Source: Thermoplasmata archaeon
Lineage (GTDB): Archaea > Thermoplasmatota > DTKX01 > JAHFTX01
Length of the DNA: 48,067 nucleotides
Direction of reading: 5' to 3'
Assembly (NCBI GenBank): GCA_023265395.1
Contig: JAHFTX010000011.1
Span: forward strand, 1-48,067
The position numbers and the translations under genes are program-made. Below, piece after piece: positions 1 through 7,614 of this stretch (the stretch's first letter is position 1; every line of letters begins with the position of its first letter). The notes beneath the pieces are model-generated. The model did no database searches, had not been told where the DNA came from, and saw only the letters and a program-made list of their open reading frames with translations.

Positions 1-489
1 CTGCAGGTCTGCGGCAGCCCAGCGCCGCCGGCGGCGCAGTACCCGCGCGCGTGGGAGAGCCCGCCGGAACCCACCGAGGGGCTCCAGCACTTCGGCTTCA
101 CCAAGCAGACGATCGAACACTTGCTGCGTTTCGACGAGCCGCTCGACACCTATCGAGTGCGGGAGGGCGACCCCACCCAGATCTTCGCCGTGACCCAGAC
201 GGGTATCAGCATCCAACGGATGCTCTGGAGCCTGCCCAGCCGTGGGGATGGAGAGACCCTGCCGACCTTCACCCAGCGCATCGCACGAGCGGCCTTCCAG
301 GTCATCCCCACCAGCCTGCACCCACCACGGCTCGAGCTCTGTTTCCAAGTCAACGACCGGCTCCATCTGGTCGATCGGCTGGTGCCCATCGCCCTGCTGC
401 CCCAAGAGCGCTACGAGCGGGTGGCACTCTGGCGCTGGTATGACCGCAAGGGGACCCTGCTGCGGCAGATCCCGGCGCCGCGGCTCTGA
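1..489 (+). CDS. Hypothetical protein, C-terminal part (5' end outside window)
   Basis: The frame is open from the first base of the window to a TGA, giving 162 visible residues. The true start lies upstream, and the first in-frame TTG at 121 is probably internal. The visible part begins with a Pro/Ala-rich stretch, then a compact alternating alpha/beta-like region (RFDEPLDTYRV, TQIFAVTQTGISIQRML) and ends in a basic tail (WRWYDRKGTLLRQIP). There is no signal peptide, membrane segment or motif I recognise in this fragment. The next genes converge on it from the minus strand, with only 4 bases between the two stop codons. I cannot assign a function; coding status rests on the long open frame and its strong third-position G/C bias. 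Confidence 0.6.
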   Translation: MQVCGSPAPPAAQYPRAWESPPEPTEGLQHFGFTKQTIEHLLRFDEPLDTYRVREGDPTQIFAVTQTGISIQRMLWSLPSRGDGETLPTFTQRIARAAFQVIPTSLHPPRLELCFQVNDRLHLVDRLVPIALLPQERYERVALWRWYDRKGTLLRQIPAPRL

Positions 490-493
490 CGGT

Positions 494-751
494 TCAGGCA
501 AGCCGTCGCTTGCTGGTCAGGTCCTCGAGGGTGATGGCCGCGACCGGGCAGACCCGCGCCGCGGCGAGGACGGGCTCGACGTCATCCGTCGTGAAGGTGA
601 TCTCCTGGACCTCGTCGCCCTGGAGTGGGGCGCCGCGCAGCACCGCCTTGGTGCCACGGTCGTTGCGGTCGAAGTGCCGACCGTCGGCGGCGACGCAGTC
701 GAAGGCCCCGATGCAGACGGCGGGGTGGTAGCGCAGGCGCAGCTTGGGCAC
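494..751 (-). CDS. [3Fe-4S]-type ferredoxin
   Basis: An 85-residue small iron-sulfur protein, expected to be a soluble one-electron carrier. The cluster motif has Cys13-IGAFD-Cys19 with Ala at the place of the middle cysteine, and a third ligand Cys68 in VCPVAAI. This three-cysteine pattern with Ala in the middle is that of the [3Fe-4S] ferredoxins that often serve cytochromes P450 or other oxygenases. I see no such partner here. The start is GTG, preceded by an AGGAGG-like ribosome site about 10 bases upstream. It lies 35 bases after the Lon-domain gene on the same strand, so the two are probably co-transcribed. The fold assignment is firm; the redox partner is unknown. Confidence 0.85.
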   Translation of the reverse strand: MPKLRLRYHPAVCIGAFDCVAADGRHFDRNDRGTKAVLRGAPLQGDEVQEITFTTDDVEPVLAAARVCPVAAITLEDLTSKRRLA

Positions 752-786
752 GTCGTGGCCTCCTGCGCGCCGACCGAGGCGATGCC

Positions 787-1695
787 TCAGTCCTCGTCCT
801 CGCTGAAGGGGTTGAACCCGGAATAGTCGTACTCGGGGTCGGTCTCATCGATCATGTCCTCGGGGGGACCGTCGCCCTCCTCGTCGCCGCCCTTGCCACC
901 GCCACGGGCCTTGCGGTCGCCCTCGCTCTCCCAGGGCAGGGCCGGACCATCGGTGCGGGCCCCTTCCCACCGCTCCAGCTGCAGCTCGAGCAGCTCGCGC
1001 TCCTTGAGCAGTCGATGGGCGACCGACGGGACGTCGAGGAGGGACTGCTTGGCGGGCATCGCCACCAGCAGCAGCTCGCCGACCCGGTGCGAGAGCGTCC
1101 GCGGGTCCCCCTCGCGCAGCGTCACTTCGCTCGGGAGGTTCGCTCGCAGCCCCGCATGGGCCAACGCCTTCTGTGCATGCTCGCGGTAGCGCAAGGCCAG
1201 TTCGCGCACGCGCCGCGCCAGCTGCTCGAGCGCCTCGGGGGAGTCCCCCAAGGGCAGCGGTGCCAGTGGCCGGACGTCCCCGATCAGGTAGGGGGCCTGG
1301 TCGTCACGGATCTGCTCGAGGGCGACAAGGTACTCCCCACGGACCAGCACCAGCACGGCGCCAGCCTTGGGCATGCTGACCTCGACGATCCGCACCACGG
1401 TCCCGACCCGGAAGGGCGAGGCGAACTCCCCGACCTCCGAGCCGAAGCGGATCAGGTGGAGCGCGAAGCGACCGACGGTGGTCGGGTCGCTCACGGGCTG
1501 TCCCTGGGCATCGACCGCCCCGAGGTCCTTGAGCATCTGCTGGTAGCGCGGCTCGAAGATGCGCAGTGGCAGCATGGTGCCAGGGAAGACGACGACCCCC
1601 AGCGGGAAGAGGGGCATCACCTCGGTGGCGCCACCGGGGGTGACGCCCGTCGCGGTCGTCTCACTCCCCAGCGCACCGTCACTGCTTGGCGGCAC
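787..1695 (-). CDS. Lon-type substrate-binding domain protein (no protease domain)
   Basis: About 302 residues. Residues 25-220 match the Lon N-terminal (LAN) domain: MPLFPLGVVVFPG, then LRIFEPRYQQML, then a beta-rich region with VRIVEVSMPKAGAVLVLVRGEYLVAL, then a long helix. There is no AAA ATPase and no Ser-Lys protease part, so it resembles stand-alone Lon-N proteins thought to bind peptides or unfolded substrates. The C-terminal 80 residues are charged and low in complexity (GGGKGGDEEGDG). I chose GTG 1695 because GAGGT stands 7 bases before it; ATG 1617, directly before the domain, is an alternative. The frame is open further up to 1950, but a TATA-like box at 1819-1828 argues against that. 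It probably heads an operon with the ferredoxin gene. Confidence 0.8.
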   Translation of the reverse strand: MPPSSDGALGSETTATGVTPGGATEVMPLFPLGVVVFPGTMLPLRIFEPRYQQMLKDLGAVDAQGQPVSDPTTVGRFALHLIRFGSEVGEFASPFRVGTVVRIVEVSMPKAGAVLVLVRGEYLVALEQIRDDQAPYLIGDVRPLAPLPLGDSPEALEQLARRVRELALRYREHAQKALAHAGLRANLPSEVTLREGDPRTLSHRVGELLLVAMPAKQSLLDVPSVAHRLLKERELLELQLERWEGARTDGPALPWESEGDRKARGGGKGGDEEGDGPPEDMIDETDPEYDYSGFNPFSEDED

Positions 1696-1818
1696 CGAAA
1701 CGACCTCGAGAGGTGCTGCTCCGTCGCTGCATTTGTCCTTTTCGCTGCCGACGACCGATGACAACGGTGGAGGGACCCTACCGAAGGCTGGGTGGCCCGA
1801 TCGTGATACAAGGGGACC

Positions 1819-1828
1819 CTTTATCAAG
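1819..1828 (-). promoter_or_regulatory. TATA-like box for the Lon-domain/ferredoxin operon
   Basis: On the minus strand this reads CTTGATAAAG, the most A/T-rich patch upstream of the Lon-domain gene. Transcription would begin near 1795, leaving a leader of about 100 bases to GTG 1695. The box lies inside the upstream extension of the open frame, which is the main reason for rejecting the longer start. Confidence 0.35.
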
Positions 1829-2115
1829 TCGGCCCTGAGCTGGGGCCGGTCCACGCCCGGATGGGAACTCATCGTGCAGGCGCGCCTTTGGAATTGGAAC
1901 TGGCGCGACTGCGACACGACTTCCCTGGTCGATGGGGTGCACGCGTGCAATCGAGCACACGTCTGCGCCTCAGGGGTGCCAATCTCCGGTCGAGCTCGGG
2001 CACAAGAGGTGTCGTCAGGCGAGGCCGGGTCCAGGCGCTAGCGACCACTCTGCCTTCCCGATCTGCATGAATCTGCCATGCTGGACGCTCCGAGGGGATG
2101 AGGCACCTCCAAAGT
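1829..2115. other. Intergenic region, nothing recognised
   Basis: Together with the leader of the Lon-domain gene this leaves about 450 bases (1696-2144) without a gene. Open frames here are short and lack ribosome sites or family features. I see no RNA gene or repeat. Confidence 0.5.
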
Positions 2116-2125
2116 GCTTTATTGG
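2116..2125 (+). promoter_or_regulatory. TATA-like box for the helical protein/nucleotidyltransferase pair
   Basis: GCTTTATTGG is centred 25 bases before ATG 2145, the usual distance for an archaeal leaderless transcript. It is the only A/T-rich block in the region. Confidence 0.45.
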
Positions 2126-2144
2126 CGGGAACTCTTGCTCGCGC

Positions 2145-2402
2145 ATGGGCCTATTGGTGATTCCCCCCCGTCGCCTCCAAGACGGACGCGACAAGATCGT
2201 CGCACTGGCGGAACACTACCAGGGGCTGTCGCCACAGCAGCGGCTCGATATGGCGAGCCACCTGTCGCATCACGTCCTCGAGCTGGCGTGCGTCGGCACA
2301 CGCCGGCGCCACCCCGAATGGGAGGAGGAGAGAGTGTGGAGGGAGGTCTTGGATGGGCGGAGAATACACCGTCGTCGTCAAGAAGGTCGCCGGCCTCCTT
2401 GA
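2145..2402 (+). CDS. Small helical protein, partner of the downstream nucleotidyltransferase
   Basis: Eighty-five residues, with ATG placed 25 bases after a TATA-like box (leaderless). The sequence AEHYQGLSPQQRLDMASHL, followed by ELACVGTRRRHPEWEEERVWREVL, is like the widespread small helical proteins (pattern LSPEERL..A..L..L...L...G.RARHP...E) that are encoded directly before AbiEii/DUF6036-like nucleotidyltransferases. It overlaps the nucleotidyltransferase start by 50 bases in another frame, which implies translational coupling. Its role is unknown; in such pairs it may be the antitoxin or a regulatory subunit. The family call comes from pattern memory, so it is moderate. An in-frame extension upstream to 1932 is possible but has no supporting signal. 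Confidence 0.6.
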   Translation: MGLLVIPPRRLQDGRDKIVALAEHYQGLSPQQRLDMASHLSHHVLELACVGTRRRHPEWEEERVWREVLDGRRIHRRRQEGRRPP

Positions 2403-2910
2403 GCAGGCGGGCATCCCCTACCTGATCACGGGGTCCGAGGCAGTGGCGGTCTTCGGGCTTCCTCGTCACAGTGCCGATGTCGACGTCGCCGTGCGCGCGA
2501 CCCGAGCGCAGGTCAAAAGAGTGCTGGAGTCGAACGGCTTGTCGCTCGTCCTGGGCAGCGCGGAATATCGCGATATGCTCGTCTTCGAGAGCACGGAGCA
2601 CATCCGGGTTGACATCTGGTTCACTCCAGAGATCCCATGGGAGGTCGCGGCATTCGACCGCCGAATCCCCATCGAGGTCGGCGGCGAGATGCTCTGGTTC
2701 GTGTCCCCCGAAGACCTTCTCATCCGCAAGCTGTGGCGGTACAGCCGAGAACGGCATGTGATCGACTTGGAAGACGTCCGTTCGATCCTGGCCACCACGA
2801 CCGATCTGGATAGCAGGTACCTCGAGGAGATCGCCGGGGTCACACGCACGCTGCCGCTCCTTCGCCAGCTGCTCACCGAAGCGCAAGACGCTCGAGCGGC
2901 ACGACCGTAG
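2353..2910 (+). CDS. Nucleotidyltransferase-fold protein (AbiEii/DUF6036-like)
   Basis: A 185-residue protein with the polymerase-beta nucleotidyltransferase signature: GS at 27-28, then the Asp pair D42/D44 in SADVDVAV, and a third acidic residue D87 in IRVDIWF. The C-terminal part SPEDLLIRKLWRY...DLEDVRSIL is the helical element typical of DUF6036/AbiEii-like enzymes. These transfer nucleotides to RNA, protein or small molecules, and several are toxins of type IV or related systems. The start is firm: GGAGGT lies 6 bases before ATG. It overlaps the small helical gene before it, forming a two-gene module. Codon use is more mixed than in the core genes of the window, which fits an accessory origin. 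The target is unknown. Confidence 0.75.
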   Translation: MGGEYTVVVKKVAGLLEQAGIPYLITGSEAVAVFGLPRHSADVDVAVRATRAQVKRVLESNGLSLVLGSAEYRDMLVFESTEHIRVDIWFTPEIPWEVAAFDRRIPIEVGGEMLWFVSPEDLLIRKLWRYSRERHVIDLEDVRSILATTTDLDSRYLEEIAGVTRTLPLLRQLLTEAQDARAARP

Positions 2911-3002
2911 TCTGAATGTGTCCCCTTTGCCGCAAACACCTCCTTCCTACGCGGTCTTGCAAGGACTGGCGGATCACCGGCGACAATCCCCGGCTGCGTG
3001 CC

Positions 3003-3848
3003 CTAGCGTTCCCAGCGGGTCCGCATCGCCACATAGGGGACGACGGTGGCGAGGTCGACGGACTTGGTCGGGACCCGCAAGACGCTGATTCCCCCATGGG
3101 CGAGAGTGGCCTCGAGGGCCGCGAGGTCAGCGGCATCGGAACGGACGCTGACGAGCCCTGCCCCTTGGGCAAGGGCTGCTGCAAGGGCTCCACGGACATC
3201 GGCGGAGGGTGCAGCGACCTGCAACGATGGCGAGGCGCTCCCGGCGACCTGGGCGAGCGCCTCGCGAAGGCGCCCGATCGCCTCAGCCCCGGAGGGCCCC
3301 ACTGGCAGCAACAGGACCTTGCCGCCGAACGGCTGCACCGCCGAGAGGGCAAAGGAGCACACCAGCAGGTCGGTCGCATCACCGCAGACGACGGCGGCGG
3401 CGGTCGCTCCACCGGGGCGTGGCTGCAGCAAACCACCTTCTGGCAGGTCTGCTGGAACGACCAGTATCGGCGTGGCTGGAGGGTCCTTGAGCAGATGGGC
3501 GGTCAGCGAGCCGACCCCCTTCCTGCCGCCGTGACGCCGACCGTTGGTGCCGAGGATGACGAGGTCGGATTGCTCGCGGTTGATGAGGGTACGAAGAGTC
3601 TGCTCCAGCGGTCCGCTCTCGAGCATCGCCACCCCCGCAAGTCCGCTGATCTGCTCGTCGAAGTCCTCGGCCAACTCCGCCTGCGCTGCAGGGCTGATGC
3701 CTGCCTCTCCGGGTTGGATCACGATGGCCCCCATGATCACGCCTTTGCGGGCTGCAGCCCATGCCAACGCCTGGTCGAAGGCGCGCACCGAGGCGGGCGA
3801 ACCGTCGTAGGCCAGGAGGGTCGTCGCGATGTTGGGCAGGGGCACCAC
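3003..3848 (-). CDS. Universal stress protein, two Usp domains
   Basis: About 281 residues. The first Usp domain (1-150) starts with NIATTLLAYDGSPASVRAFDQAL and carries the ATP-binding loop VILGTNG, then GVGSLTAHLL, ending in PILVVP. The second half (160-280) repeats the fold in weakened form, without a clear nucleotide loop. Such proteins bind ATP or AMP and act as cytosolic stress or energy sensors. GTG 3848 is chosen because CATTAAGT is placed 21-28 bases upstream, as for a leaderless message, and the domain begins about 8 residues later; GTG 3845 is equivalent. An upstream GTG at 3902 would add 18 residues that belong to no part of the fold. The gene stands alone. Confidence 0.8.
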   Translation of the reverse strand: MVPLPNIATTLLAYDGSPASVRAFDQALAWAAARKGVIMGAIVIQPGEAGISPAAQAELAEDFDEQISGLAGVAMLESGPLEQTLRTLINREQSDLVILGTNGRRHGGRKGVGSLTAHLLKDPPATPILVVPADLPEGGLLQPRPGGATAAAVVCGDATDLLVCSFALSAVQPFGGKVLLLPVGPSGAEAIGRLREALAQVAGSASPSLQVAAPSADVRGALAAALAQGAGLVSVRSDAADLAALEATLAHGGISVLRVPTKSVDLATVVPYVAMRTRWER

Positions 3849-4066
3849 TGCGCCAGCCGGCAAAGGGCACTTAATGGCTACGGGGGAGAGGTGTCGGTAC
3901 ACTTGGGAGAATACAACCCAGTGTGTGTGCGATCACTGAGGCACAGTGTACCGACCGGTTCCACCCTCGCAGCGGTTCAAAAACCATGGAGGGTCTAGAA
4001 GGGGGCAGAGGGACGAGGACGAGACTTTTGAACCAGGCCCTGCCTTCGTAGCCTGAGGGTAGCACA

Positions 4067-5332
4067 GTGACCCCAAGTGCCGCTTCGGAGGTTCACTCCG
4101 TCGCGACCAGGGATTCGGTCCGACCCAGTCGAAGGCCCGCGGGCAGTTTCTCTCTCGACCGCGGAGAGGTATCAGGCGCATTCGGGGATCTTGGTACCAG
4201 CCTCCCGCTCATCCTCGCGCTGGTCACGATCAACAAGATGGACGCTGCCTCCATATTCATCGTGTTCGGCGTCCTCCACATCCTGACGGGGGTCTTCTAC
4301 CGACTCCCCTTGGCGATCCAGCCCCTCAAAGCGGTCGCCGTCCTCGCCATCGCAACTCGGGCGCCTCCAGAGGTCATCGCCGCCGCTGGCCTCCTCCTCG
4401 GACTCATCTTCCTCGTCCTGGGACTGTCCGGATTGGTCGACCGCATCGCGAAGCTCGTGCCGGTGGGCGCGATCCGCGGCGTCCAACTCGGAGTCGCCTC
4501 GCTCCTGATCGTCTTCATCTTCCAGCAGGGGACCTGGAATCCTGCGGATCTCCTGGTCTTCGTCCTCTGTCTGGCGGCGCTGGCTGGGCTCTGGTCCTCC
4601 AAGATCCTGCCTCCGGGCATCCCCCTGCTCGTCGTCGGCGTGGCGTGGGCAGTCTCCACTGGCGTTGGTCTGCCCGGGGGCTGGCAAGGCCCGAGCTTCC
4701 CGGGGTTCACCATTCCTCGCATGGGCGATTTCCTCGTTGCCGTCCCCTATGTGATCCCGCAGGTCCCACTCAGCTTGGCGAATGTGGTGCTCGCCACGTC
4801 GCTCCTGACGAGGGACCTCTTTGGGCCGGAGCGCGCGGTCAGCCCACGGCGGATCGCGGAGACGTACGGTGTGATGAATCTGATCGCCCCGCTTGTCGGG
4901 GGCGTGCCGGCCTGCCATGGCTCGGGGGGACTCGCCGGTCACTATCGGTTCGGCGCGAGGACCGGCACAGCCCCGATCATCATCGGGACGATGTTCGTGA
5001 TATCAGGTTTTGCCCTGGGCTCCAACAGCACCGCCATCATCGCCCTCTTCCCCAGACCGGTTCTCGCAGCGATGCTCGTTGGGACTGCCGTCGAGCTGGC
5101 CCGCCATTCGCGCCCGTTGCTCAGGCGACGAAGGGACGCGCTCGCGGCTGGAGGGGTCGCGCTCGCAGCGGTGATCCACCCGTTTGGATTCCTCTTCGGG
5201 CTCATTGGGGCATCGCTGGCGCTTCGTGTACCCGAAGCGAGGCTACCTGCATGGCTGAGCAAGCCCGTCACTGACTGGGGTGTGGCCGAGGAGCGTGCAC
5301 CCGACCGGGGGACACGAGGGCAGAGGCCCTGA
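4067..5332 (+). CDS. Molybdate/sulfate transporter of the MOT1 family
   Basis: A 421-residue integral membrane protein with about ten hydrophobic segments. Two family signatures are plain: GAFGDLGTSLPLILAL at 37-52 and VPACHGSGGLAGHYRFGART near 280-300. The latter corresponds to the P-x-CHG-x-GGLA motif of MOT1-type (SulP-related) transporters, which import molybdate by proton coupling. GTG 4067 has GAGGGT about 8 bases upstream. The first 30 residues are hydrophilic and the last 25 charged, both cytoplasmic by prediction. No molybdopterin or ABC genes adjoin it. Substrate (molybdate or sulfate) cannot be separated from sequence alone. Confidence 0.8.
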   Translation: MTPSAASEVHSVATRDSVRPSRRPAGSFSLDRGEVSGAFGDLGTSLPLILALVTINKMDAASIFIVFGVLHILTGVFYRLPLAIQPLKAVAVLAIATRAPPEVIAAAGLLLGLIFLVLGLSGLVDRIAKLVPVGAIRGVQLGVASLLIVFIFQQGTWNPADLLVFVLCLAALAGLWSSKILPPGIPLLVVGVAWAVSTGVGLPGGWQGPSFPGFTIPRMGDFLVAVPYVIPQVPLSLANVVLATSLLTRDLFGPERAVSPRRIAETYGVMNLIAPLVGGVPACHGSGGLAGHYRFGARTGTAPIIIGTMFVISGFALGSNSTAIIALFPRPVLAAMLVGTAVELARHSRPLLRRRRDALAAGGVALAAVIHPFGFLFGLIGASLALRVPEARLPAWLSKPVTDWGVAEERAPDRGTRGQRP

Positions 5333-5342
5333 TCCCGCCGTA

Positions 5343-5522
5343 TCACGAAGGAACGAGGGCCTTCACGAGTCTCCCGCGGAGCAGCACGCCCGCGAGGACC
5401 CGGCCGATCCGGATGTCCCCGACCGCCAACCGGTGCTCCAGGAGCATCGTGACTCGTACCTCCTCTGGGGCAGAGAAGCGTGTGGATGGGCGAACGAGGT
5501 TTTCCCCACCGCGAGTCGGCAC
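5343..5522 (-). CDS. Candidate small protein, 59 residues
   Basis: A short minus-strand frame from GTG to TGA whose C-terminal part (EEVRVTMLLEHRLAVGDIRI, then GRVLAGVLLRGRLVKALVPS) alternates hydrophobic and charged residues like beta strands of a real protein. It lies between the convergent transporter gene (10 bases away) and the DUF1801 gene. No ribosome site or TATA box is evident, so coding status is uncertain. The other two minus frames here look non-coding. Confidence 0.3.
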   Translation of the reverse strand: MPTRGGENLVRPSTRFSAPEEVRVTMLLEHRLAVGDIRIGRVLAGVLLRGRLVKALVPS

Positions 5523-5680
5523 GCGCTTGGTAGCGGGGGCATGGCCTCGCCCATCTGATCACTCGGGGCCATCCTCACATGGAGCGCCCATGACCCGTCG
5601 TCGAGCGGTACGGCCTCGCCAACCATCCATCGACGCTCTACGGCAGGGACTGTCGAACCACGATCGGGGCCCAGACACAA
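5523..5680. other. Rest of the 5333-5721 gap
   Basis: Apart from the candidate 59-residue frame and the promoter of the DUF1801 gene, the 390 bases between the transporter and the DUF1801 protein show no recognisable feature. Confidence 0.4.
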
Positions 5681-5691
5681 GAAAAACTTTA
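5680..5691 (+). promoter_or_regulatory. TATA-like box for the DUF1801 gene
   Basis: The A/T-rich stretch AAAAACTTTA lies about 35 bases before ATG 5722, consistent with a leader of about 10 bases that includes the GGAG ribosome site. Confidence 0.45.
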
Positions 5692-5721
5692 CCTCCCCGA
5701 AAGGCTCGGGTCGGAGCGGAC

Positions 5722-6660
5722 ATGACGGCGAAACGTGTTCCGGACCGGGCAGCCGCTTCGAAGAACATCACGAAGCGGATCAAGGAGCTAGGGGACTGGA
5801 GGGGCGAGACGCTCGCCTGGGTTCGCCAGATGATCCACGACGCGGACCCCCAGATCCAGGAGGAATGGAAATGGGAGGTGCCGGCCTGGTACCATGACGG
5901 CGGCGTCTGCACGGGGGAGACGTACAAGCAGGTCGTGAAGCTCACCTTCTTCCGAGGCGCCTCTCTCCCTGACCCCCAGAGGCTGTTCAACTCCAGTCTC
6001 GAGGGGAGCACGCGCCGAGCCATCGACATCCGTCAAGGCGAGAAGCCCAACGAGGCCGCCTTCAAGGAATTGATCCGGTCCGCGGTGGCCGCCAACTCCG
6101 CGGCTGGGGCCCCACGCGCATCCCCAAAGAAGCCAGGCACGGTGAGGCCGACAGCCAAGGGCACGTCGCGCGCAAGCACGCCACGCACGTCAGCCACCAG
6201 GTCCAAGTCCCCACCCAAGCCGGACACCGCGGCCAAGGGCGGTGCGAGTGGGGCCAAGCCGCCGAAACTCCTCTCTGGCGGTAATCCGCAGATCGCGAAG
6301 GCGGACGGGGACGCCCCGGTTCAGGCGTACATCACCGCAATGCCAGGCTGGAAGCGCGACATCGGGCGCCAACTCGACGCGCTCATCGCGCGGACCGTGC
6401 CCAATGTGCACAAGGCGGTGAAGTGGAACTCACCATTGTACGGTATCGAAGGCCAAGGCTGGTTCCTGGGAGTCCACACCCATGCGCACTACGTCAAGGT
6501 GGCCTTCTTCCGTGGCACGTCGCTGCGGCCGCTCCCGCCTGGTCCCAGCAAGAGCAAGGACGCGCGCTACATCGACATCCGTGAGGAGGACACGCTCGAC
6601 GAGGCCCAGATGGCAAGGTGGGTGAAGCAGGCGTCCAAGCTGCCCGGCTGGGTCCCGTAG
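5722..6660 (+). CDS. Protein with two DUF1801 (YdhG-like) domains
   Basis: A 312-residue soluble protein. Residues 12-125 form one DUF1801 domain (WKWEVPAWYHDG, KQVVKLTFFRGASL, RRAIDIRQGE) and residues 195-310 a second (HKAVKWNSPLYGI, HYVKVAFFRGTSL, ARYIDIREEDTL). A Lys/Ala/Pro/Thr-rich linker of about 65 residues joins them. DUF1801 has a fold related to frataxin-like iron chaperones, and single-domain members of 110-140 residues are common. The fused pair is less usual. ATG 5722 is preceded by GGAG at 5 bases; the frame continues upstream but without signal. Both domains keep the hydrophobic core, so the fusion seems functional. The biochemical role is unproven for the family. Confidence 0.75.
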   Translation: MTAKRVPDRAAASKNITKRIKELGDWRGETLAWVRQMIHDADPQIQEEWKWEVPAWYHDGGVCTGETYKQVVKLTFFRGASLPDPQRLFNSSLEGSTRRAIDIRQGEKPNEAAFKELIRSAVAANSAAGAPRASPKKPGTVRPTAKGTSRASTPRTSATRSKSPPKPDTAAKGGASGAKPPKLLSGGNPQIAKADGDAPVQAYITAMPGWKRDIGRQLDALIARTVPNVHKAVKWNSPLYGIEGQGWFLGVHTHAHYVKVAFFRGTSLRPLPPGPSKSKDARYIDIREEDTLDEAQMARWVKQASKLPGWVP

Positions 6661-6782
6661 CGGCTTGTGGCGTGGTGAGGTGGTCTATTACGCGGATTCC
6701 GATCACGTCCCGCGCAGGCTAGATTGGCGGACCCACCCCGCATCAGGCCGTCCGAGAATCTAGGTGTCGAACGGGTGTGATC

Positions 6783-6803
6783 ACGAGCCTACTGGGATTC
6801 GAA
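6783..6803 (-). repeat. tRNA 3'-end fragment, copy A (att-like)
   Basis: On the minus strand this reads TTCGAATCCCAGTAGGC followed by TCGT: the T-loop, the T-stem 3' strand and the acceptor 3' strand of a tRNA, with no 5' part of a tRNA around it. It differs at one base from copies B (7840-7860) and C (31425-31445). It is probably an attachment-site remnant from integration into a tRNA gene located elsewhere. Confidence 0.6.
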
Positions 6804-6853
6804 TCCGCCGCGCGCCACCTCGACACCAGGTGACAAATCGGGGATCAAGGACT

Positions 6854-6863
6854 GTTTATGTTA
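6854..6863 (+). promoter_or_regulatory. TATA-like box for the toxin-antitoxin-like pair
   Basis: GTTTATGTTA, followed by a purine-rich GAGAGGGA at 6887-6894. Transcription would begin near 6884, just before the small upstream gene of the pair. Confidence 0.5.
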
Positions 6864-6907
6864 GTCTTTGAGGCAAACATTAATTAGAGAGGGACTCATG
6901 AAGGGAG

Positions 6908-7186
6908 GTGCGGCGATGGCTCCGCCGACAATCGAACACTGGCGGGGAGTGGACGGTGCTGGACCTTGTCCGGGACTATCGAATCTGCGCCTACCACCAT
7001 GGACCCGATCACGGTACCCACATGCATCATCCCTTGGAGAGCTCGGTACGCACACCGCTCGACATCAGCACCGAAGCCGATGCGGAACGAGTCGTTCGAG
7101 CGTATGCTGAAGAGCACGACTCGTTTGAGCCCGCCGCCTTCCTGGAGGTTGTGACACGATGGAAATCCGCGTTGAAGCACACCTGA
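6908..7186 (+). CDS. Small His-rich protein, possible toxin of a TA-like pair
   Basis: A 92-residue frame from GTG. The visible features are a strand-like VLDLVRDYRICAYHH, a His cluster HGPDHGTHMHH, and a helical C-terminus TEADAERVVRAYAEEHDSFE. Small proteins with such His clusters, encoded before a winged-helix protein, are known as toxin candidates in archaea and bacteria (DUF6516/TumE-like or DUF7718-like). I cannot name the family with certainty. It overlaps the downstream regulator by 28 bases, as toxin and antitoxin genes often do. ATG 6898 lies in a different frame that does not continue sensibly, so the N-terminus could be frameshifted. The promoter box at 6854 supports expression. 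Confidence 0.45.
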   Translation: MRRWLRRQSNTGGEWTVLDLVRDYRICAYHHGPDHGTHMHHPLESSVRTPLDISTEADAERVVRAYAEEHDSFEPAAFLEVVTRWKSALKHT

Positions 7187-7614
7187 CAGGGCGTCAACTC
7201 CGCGATCGGATCCTTCGAGAGTACGGTTCACGGGAGGCCCTCGTAACCGCAAGTAAGCGAAAGAACAACACGGTGGCTCAGTCGGATCTCGTGGATATCC
7301 AACTCTTTGAGGAGGATCCACGGCGACTCGATCTGATGATGCGGATCGAAGAAGTGATGCTCTTGGAAAAGGATGATCTCCAGAAGCTCACGCCAGAGCG
7401 CCTGCGCATCCTCGAGCACCTCGGGAAACTCAAGCGTCCGCTGAACGTTTCGAAACTCGCGGCAGCGATGGGTCGGAATAAGGCAAACGTGAGCGAGGAC
7501 CTTCAGATCCTTGGAGACCTCGGCTTGGTCCTTGTTCGAAGGCGGGGGCGTGAAGTTCTCCCGGAGCTATACGGAACGACCATCTCGCTACAGTTGGCTG
7601 CGGTCGACGAGTGA
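7159..7614 (+). CDS. Winged-helix DNA-binding protein (HVO_A0114-like), probable antitoxin or regulator
   Basis: A 151-residue protein. The C-terminal half is a winged helix: LTPERLRILEHLGKL, then LNVSKLAAAMGRNKANVSED, then LQILGDLGLVLVRRRGREVL. This matches the archaeal HVO_A0114 family, whose genes often follow small toxin-like genes. The N-terminal half (TGRQLRDRILREYGSREAL) is helical. It starts with ATG inside the preceding frame, so translation is coupled. The likely job is to bind the promoter of its own operon and neutralise the upstream product. The pair is bracketed by two tRNA 3'-end fragments, so it probably arrived as a unit. Confidence 0.7.
   Translation: MEIRVEAHLTGRQLRDRILREYGSREALVTASKRKNNTVAQSDLVDIQLFEEDPRRLDLMMRIEEVMLLEKDDLQKLTPERLRILEHLGKLKRPLNVSKLAAAMGRNKANVSEDLQILGDLGLVLVRRRGREVLPELYGTTISLQLAAVDE

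Noticed and set aside
1618-1950. N-terminal extension of the Lon-domain protein up to 1950
   Set aside because: The extension contains the TATA-like box at 1819-1828 and reads as low-quality sequence; ribosome-site evidence favours GTG 1695.
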